Assembly: GCA_963774455.1 (NCBI GenBank)
Contig: CAVZFD010000003.1
Coordinates: 62,001 to 126,000 of the forward strand
DNA: 64,000 bases
From: DATFVA01 sp963774455
Lineage (GTDB): Bacteria; Bacteroidota; Ignavibacteria; Ignavibacteriales; Ignavibacteriaceae
Reading direction: 5' to 3'
Numbering within the stretch: position 1 is the first letter of the stretch; every line of letters begins with the position of its first letter. The position numbers and the translations under genes are program-made. This document shows, in pieces, positions 62,162 to 64,000 of this stretch. The notes under the pieces were generated by a model that did not search any database, was not told the DNA's origin, and was given only the letters and a program-made list of their open reading frames with translations.

Positions 62162-63180
62162 TGGAAAAGTATCTTGTCATACAAACGGCATTTATAGGAG
62201 ATGCAATACTTTCACTGCCGATGATTCAGAAACTCAGGGAACTAAATCCCGAAAGTTCAATAGATGTAATCGCCATCCCTGCAACAGCTATAATTTTCAG
62301 TCTTTCACCTGCAGTGAACCATGTCCATATTTTTGATAAAAGGGGCAAGCATAAAAACCTGCTGAGTTTACATAAGTTCGGCAAATTCATTAAGCAGAAT
62401 AACTATTCCAGAATTTATGCTCCTCACAGGTCTCTTCGGACGTCACTTCTTGTTATGTTATCCGGAGTCCGTGAAACTTACGGCTTTAATGTCAACAGTC
62501 TGCCGCATATTTATAAGTACCTAGCAGGTTATGAAAAAGCTTCTCACGAGGTTGAGCGGAATTTGCGTTTAATCCAATTTCCGGTCGATGGAGACAACTG
62601 GAGGATTTTGCCAAAAGTAAATATTCCTTCCCAGGCTGTGAGCAAAGTAAATAATTATCTTAGCGAATTCGGAGAAGAGAAGAAGTTTGCCGCTGTAGCG
62701 CCGGGTAGTGTTTGGAAAACTAAAATATATCCCTCCGAATATATGGAGGAAATAATCCGGTTTTTATCCGGCGAATATGAACAGGTATTTATTATAGGGG
62801 GTGAGAGCGATAATGAAATTTGCAGCAGTTTTGCGGATAAACAAAAGGGGAATGTAATCTCAGTGGCAGGGAATTTTAATCTTGCCGAGAGTATAGCTTT
62901 GCTGGGACAAATGAAAATACTTATTTCGAACGATTCCGCCCCTGCTCACCTGGGAATGTGCGCTGACATACCTGTTCTGATGCTTTACTGCTCAACAGTA
63001 CCTGATTTTGGTTTTTATCCTTATAACAAAAAAAGTTATTTTTTATCGTTTGATGATTTATTTTGCAAACCCTGCGGGATTCATGGCTTTGATGAATGTC
63101 CTCTCGGCAGCTTCGTCTGCGGCTATAATTTGAAACCTGAAACCGTAATTGAAAAAATAAAGGAAATGATGAATGGCTGA
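62161..63180 (+). CDS. Glycosyltransferase family 9 (ADP-heptose:LPS heptosyltransferase-like)
   Basis: A GT-B enzyme of 339 residues. The N-terminus MEKYLVIQTAFIGDAILSLP and the C-terminal ISNDSAPAHLGMCADIPVL (the D-PMH-like donor motif) match WaaF/RfaF. It would add heptose or a related sugar to the LPS inner core. I chose the ATG overlapping the previous TAA; an in-frame ATG at 62149 would extend it four codons. The acyltransferase-GT9-YrdC order with short overlaps indicates an operon, consistent with LPS core biosynthesis. Confidence 0.87.
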   Translation: MEKYLVIQTAFIGDAILSLPMIQKLRELNPESSIDVIAIPATAIIFSLSPAVNHVHIFDKRGKHKNLLSLHKFGKFIKQNNYSRIYAPHRSLRTSLLVMLSGVRETYGFNVNSLPHIYKYLAGYEKASHEVERNLRLIQFPVDGDNWRILPKVNIPSQAVSKVNNYLSEFGEEKKFAAVAPGSVWKTKIYPSEYMEEIIRFLSGEYEQVFIIGGESDNEICSSFADKQKGNVISVAGNFNLAESIALLGQMKILISNDSAPAHLGMCADIPVLMLYCSTVPDFGFYPYNKKSYFLSFDDLFCKPCGIHGFDECPLGSFVCGYNLKPETVIEKIKEMMNG

Positions 63181-63805
63181 GACAAAGTCCTCCGAAATGA
63201 TAAATATCGATAAAAAACTTGATACGGCAATTATTAAGGCAAAGAAATTTTATCTTGAAGGTACAGTTTTCATATATCCTACTGATACAATATATGGGTT
63301 CGGAGCTAATCCGTTCAATGAAGATGCAGTAAAAAAGATCGATACTATAAAAGGCAGGAGAGATTCAAAACCATATATACTGCTTATAGACGGTATCGAT
63401 ACTCTTGTAAAATATGTGGAAATAAAAAATGAAAAACACCTTGACTTTCTCCTTGCTATATGGCCAAACCCCGTTTCAGTTATTCTGAATTTAAACAGCA
63501 GGACCAGGAGCATTTTAAATCAAAAAACTGCAGCATTCCGTATTCCCAACCACAGGTTCTGTCTCAAACTTCTCCAGCAGATAAAAATGCCCCTCATCTC
63601 AACCAGCGTGAACAGAAGCGATGAAGAGCCGCTGACTGAAATAAGCATGATCAAAGATTTATTCAGCTCGGAAGTCGATGCTATTTTTTATTGTGATAAG
63701 AAATCCTTTATAACTGCATCAACCCTGATTGATTTGAGTGATTCCAATCCTTTACTCATAAGGGAAGGGAAGATAAAATTCGAGGATTTGCTTGATAAGT
63801 TCTAA
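63173..63805 (+). CDS. Sua5/YciO/YrdC/YwlC family protein
   Basis: The 210-residue protein has the YrdC core: VFIYPTDTIYGFGANPF at the start of the fold, KGRRDSKPYILLIDG and LISTSVNRSDEEPLT. YrdC/TsaC makes threonylcarbamoyl-AMP for tRNA t6A37; YciO paralogues are less well defined. The conserved K/R-rich pocket appears present but I cannot separate TsaC from YciO by eye. It overlaps the GT9 gene by 8 bp. Confidence 0.85.
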   Translation: MAETKSSEMINIDKKLDTAIIKAKKFYLEGTVFIYPTDTIYGFGANPFNEDAVKKIDTIKGRRDSKPYILLIDGIDTLVKYVEIKNEKHLDFLLAIWPNPVSVILNLNSRTRSILNQKTAAFRIPNHRFCLKLLQQIKMPLISTSVNRSDEEPLTEISMIKDLFSSEVDAIFYCDKKSFITASTLIDLSDSNPLLIREGKIKFEDLLDKF

Positions 63806-63813
63806 AGTCTAAA

Positions 63814-64000
63814 ATGTCAGCGAAAAAAAAGAAAATTAAAAAAGAAACAGAAAAGTCCGTTTCAAGACCGAAGCTTTTTTCTAATGAGGAATATAAATAT
63901 CTGCCGATAATTGTCCTGGCCGGATTTATACTACGCTTTATATATGTTATCGAAACCCAGGGGTCTCCCTTCTTTCAGAATCTTTTTTCCGATTCAGGGA
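63814..64000 (+). CDS. Membrane protein, probably GT-C glycosyltransferase (N-terminal part)
   Basis: From the ATG at 63814 the frame stays open to the window edge (62 codons). It starts with a lysine-rich tail (MSAKKKKIKKETEKS) and then a transmembrane helix (YLPIIVLAGFILRFIYVIET) followed by QGSPFFQNLFSDSG. This resembles the first helix and periplasmic loop of PMT/ArnT-type GT-C transferases or of TPR membrane proteins that include this domain. The identification is from the first 60 residues only. It follows YrdC by 8 bp. Confidence 0.55.
   Translation, partial: MSAKKKKIKKETEKSVSRPKLFSNEEYKYLPIIVLAGFILRFIYVIETQGSPFFQNLFSDSG

Noticed and set aside
1..64000. CRISPR arrays, tRNA or rRNA genes and insertion sequences.
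   Set aside because: No regularly spaced repeats, cloverleaf-like sequences, rRNA sequence or transposase reading frames were recognised by eye.

Overview
The window looks like chromosome from a member of the Bacteroidota/Ignavibacteria-Chlorobi lineage. Four surface proteins end in the C-terminal type IX secretion (T9SS) sorting domain with the NYPNPFNP signature common in Ignavibacteria. There are also a PorV/PorQ-family outer-membrane protein, a TonB-dependent receptor with a carboxypeptidase-like N-terminal domain, and several intergenic TAnnTTTG octamers like the Bacteroidota -7 promoter element. Shine-Dalgarno sites are nevertheless common. I saw no rRNA, tRNA, CRISPR array, transposase or phage gene. 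The lineage is inferred from gene content only.

Layout. 1-9.0 kb: housekeeping genes, namely the start of prfA (minus), a small membrane protein, a serine hydrolase with TPRs, ispH, a sugar nucleotidyltransferase followed by metK and ahcY, a free-standing tRNA-editing domain, an orphan small protein and a SpoVG-like protein. 9.0-19.5 kb: a penicillin-acylase family enzyme, metF with an odd leader, a Gfo/Idh oxidoreductase with a class II aldolase, ddl, an FtsB-like protein and rarA. These are followed on the minus strand by a small protein, a candidate small RNA, a two-helix membrane protein, an EutN/CcmL bacterial-microcompartment vertex protein and dprA. 19.9-24.9 kb: three tandem T9SS cargo genes and a broken lipoprotein gene.

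25.3-38.8 kb: a surface-polysaccharide cluster on one strand. It holds a Wzz-like chain-length protein, a Wzx-like flippase, a Wzy/WaaL-like polymerase, several GT4 and GT2 glycosyltransferases, a WbaP-type initiating phosphoglycosyltransferase, a DPM1-like synthase and a large GT2 protein fused to a degenerate phosphoglycosyltransferase. The stretch up to about 34.6 kb looks more AT-rich than its flanks, as if exchanged as a block. 38.8-49.6 kb: accA, a thioesterase, nadC, a second flippase, dut, dnaE, an enoyl-ACP reductase, trxA and serA.

49.8-61.2 kb: an envelope/secretion block with a T9SS cargo, a DUF4397 lipoprotein, a TonB-dependent receptor, a very large surface protein with an unusual sorting-domain-like end, a PorV-like protein and a GWxTD protein. 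61.3-64.0 kb: a lipid A-type acyltransferase, a GT9 heptosyltransferase-like protein, a YrdC/Sua5 protein and the start of a membrane protein.

The strongest unexplained signals are: a compact candidate small RNA at about 19.13-19.22 kb (minus) with its own promoter-like sequence, two C-rich loops and a terminator; an orphan microcompartment vertex gene in the dprA operon; a metF leader with an 11-bp phased tandem repeat and a 14-codon ORF carrying the only good ribosome-binding site; a long imperfect hairpin at 9.02-9.08 kb; and the GT2/pseudo-phosphoglycosyltransferase fusion.
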